Shown piece after piece: positions 6,313 to 6,678 of a DNA stretch of 6,678 nucleotides (within the stretch, counting starts at the first letter, position 1; each line of letters begins with the position of its first letter). Below the pieces are notes generated by a model. It did no database searches. It worked only from the letters and a program-made list of their open reading frames with translations, and had not been told where the DNA came from. This DNA comes from Bacteroidota bacterium (GTDB taxonomy: Bacteria > Zhuqueibacterota > Zhuqueibacteria > Zhuqueibacterales > Geothermadaptataceae). The stretch lies in assembly GCA_011375275.1 (NCBI GenBank), contig DRLW01000103.1, positions 1 to 6,678 on the forward strand, read 5' to 3'. The position numbers and the translations under genes were made by a program.

Positions 6313-6430
6313 TTGCACCACAAAGATCACGAAGAGCGCGAAGAGAGCAGAAGAGTCGAAAAATCAGGGCAGCAGTTCATAACCTTTCTTCTTGTTTTTC
6401 TTCGTGTCCATTGTGCACTTCGTGGTTCAA
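6313..6430. repeat. 118-bp interspersed element with imperfect terminal inverted repeats
   Basis: The left end ttgcaccacaaag (6313-6325) matches the complement of the right end cttcgtggttcaa (6418-6430) at 11 of 13 positions. Inside, cacgaag (6328-6334) pairs with cttcgtg (6400-6406). The middle is rich in gaagag on the plus strand and in ctt/ttc towards the right. It has no coding capacity, so it is either a small non-autonomous mobile element (MITE-like) or a dispersed structural repeat. It begins 15 bases after the peptidase stop codon and could fold into a long hairpin at the end of that transcript. Confidence 0.55.
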
Positions 6431-6519
6431 AAAAAAAGCACAGATGATATGCAAACTCAGGAGCGAGAACGTTTTCATTGTTTCTGGTATGAGAATAAAT
6501 AATCTGATTATCCCGTTCT

Positions 6520-6546
6520 CACAGCTTTGGTCCGAAGCTGTGTTTT
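6520..6546 (+). terminator. Possible Rho-independent terminator
   Basis: cacagctt (6520-6527) pairs perfectly with aagctgtg (6535-6542) around a 7-base loop, followed by TTTT (6543-6546). The stem is short and only half GC, and it lies 220 bases after the peptidase stop, so it is at best a moderate or secondary terminator. Confidence 0.4.
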
Positions 6547-6576
6547 ACCGCTAAGGCGCGAAGAGCGCGAAGGAAG
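6547..6576 (+). repeat. Second copy of the 'accnc.aag...gcgaag' repeat core
   Basis: accgctaaggcg followed by cgaagagcgcgaag (6559-6572). The last 14 bases are identical to 6330-6343 in the element upstream, in the same orientation, and the preceding accgctaag resembles accacaaag there. It appears to be a half element or a solo end of the same repeat family. Confidence 0.5.
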
Positions 6577-6609
6577 CGGAGCAAAAGTAAAAACCATTAG
6601 CTGCTTTTC

Positions 6610-6671
6610 AACAAGGTGACTCTGTTTTCCCGCCATCGGTTTTTCAACCCAGTGATGACTGTCACCTTGTT
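6610..6671. repeat. Perfect 11-bp inverted repeat enclosing 40 bp
   Basis: aacaaggtgac (6610-6620) is the exact complement of gtcaccttgtt (6661-6671). The interior also holds a direct repeat of ttttcaac (6605-6612 and 6641-6648). It could be a long hairpin or the ends of a tiny element; the window stops too soon to judge. Confidence 0.5.
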
Positions 6672-6678
6672 CCTCTTC

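Larger units (their letters stand above)
6299..6678. other. Non-coding tail (380 bp) with repeats
   Basis: I find no supported gene here. The stretch holds an element with imperfect terminal inverted repeats (6313-6430), an AT-rich segment with small dyads (6465-6520), a terminator-like hairpin (6520-6546), a second copy of the repeat core (6547-6576) and a perfect 11-bp inverted repeat near the window edge (6610-6671). Confidence 0.6.

Noticed and set aside
6299..6678. CRISPR array or tRNA in the right-hand non-coding region
   Set aside because: There are no regularly spaced identical repeats and no cloverleaf-like pattern; the repeats are inverted or dispersed.

Overview
The window looks like chromosomal DNA from a Gram-negative bacterium. 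Two of the four genes encode lipoproteins with clear lipoboxes, one of them resembles the Spy/CpxP group of periplasmic proteins, and the base composition is moderately GC-rich by eye. The lineage cannot be fixed from this sequence. Short interspersed repeats built on 'accac(a/g)aag...cacgaag' near the right end are a style I associate with some deltaproteobacterial and candidate-phylum genomes, which is only a weak hint.

Layout, left to right. (1) 2-1897 (+): the 3' part of a large secreted-type amidohydrolase with a TolB/PD40-like beta-propeller in front; its true start lies outside the window. (2) 1898-2167: a convergent intergenic region packed with hairpins, including a 31-bp near-perfect palindrome and a strong bidirectional Rho-independent terminator. 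(3) 2168-2878 (-): a charged, helical lipoprotein with two LTEEQ motifs (Spy/CpxP/LTXXQ-like). (4) 2879-3255: a 377-bp divergent intergenic region with a 17-bp dyad and a nested stem-loop. (5) 3256-3837 (+): a small SCP2-type lipid-binding protein with a disordered-looking N-terminal half. (6) 3920-6298 (+): a 792-residue lipoprotein that joins a beta-lactamase/PBP-like serine hydrolase, two small beta-rich segments and a complete VanX-type D-Ala-D-Ala dipeptidase. (7) 6299-6678: a non-coding tail with repeat elements and inverted repeats.

The most interesting object is the fusion protein at 3920-6298. Both catalytic modules keep their signature residues (SVSK, YSN, HVG; SxHxxGxAxD, EWWH, YDAYRP). 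Both belong to families that act on D-alanyl peptides, and both are predicted to sit outside the cytoplasm on one lipid anchor. A plausible but unproven reading is a tethered two-step device that releases and then splits D-amino-acid dipeptides from peptidoglycan. The SCP2 gene lies 82 bp upstream on the same strand and could be co-transcribed with it. The remaining genes have no evident functional link to this pair.
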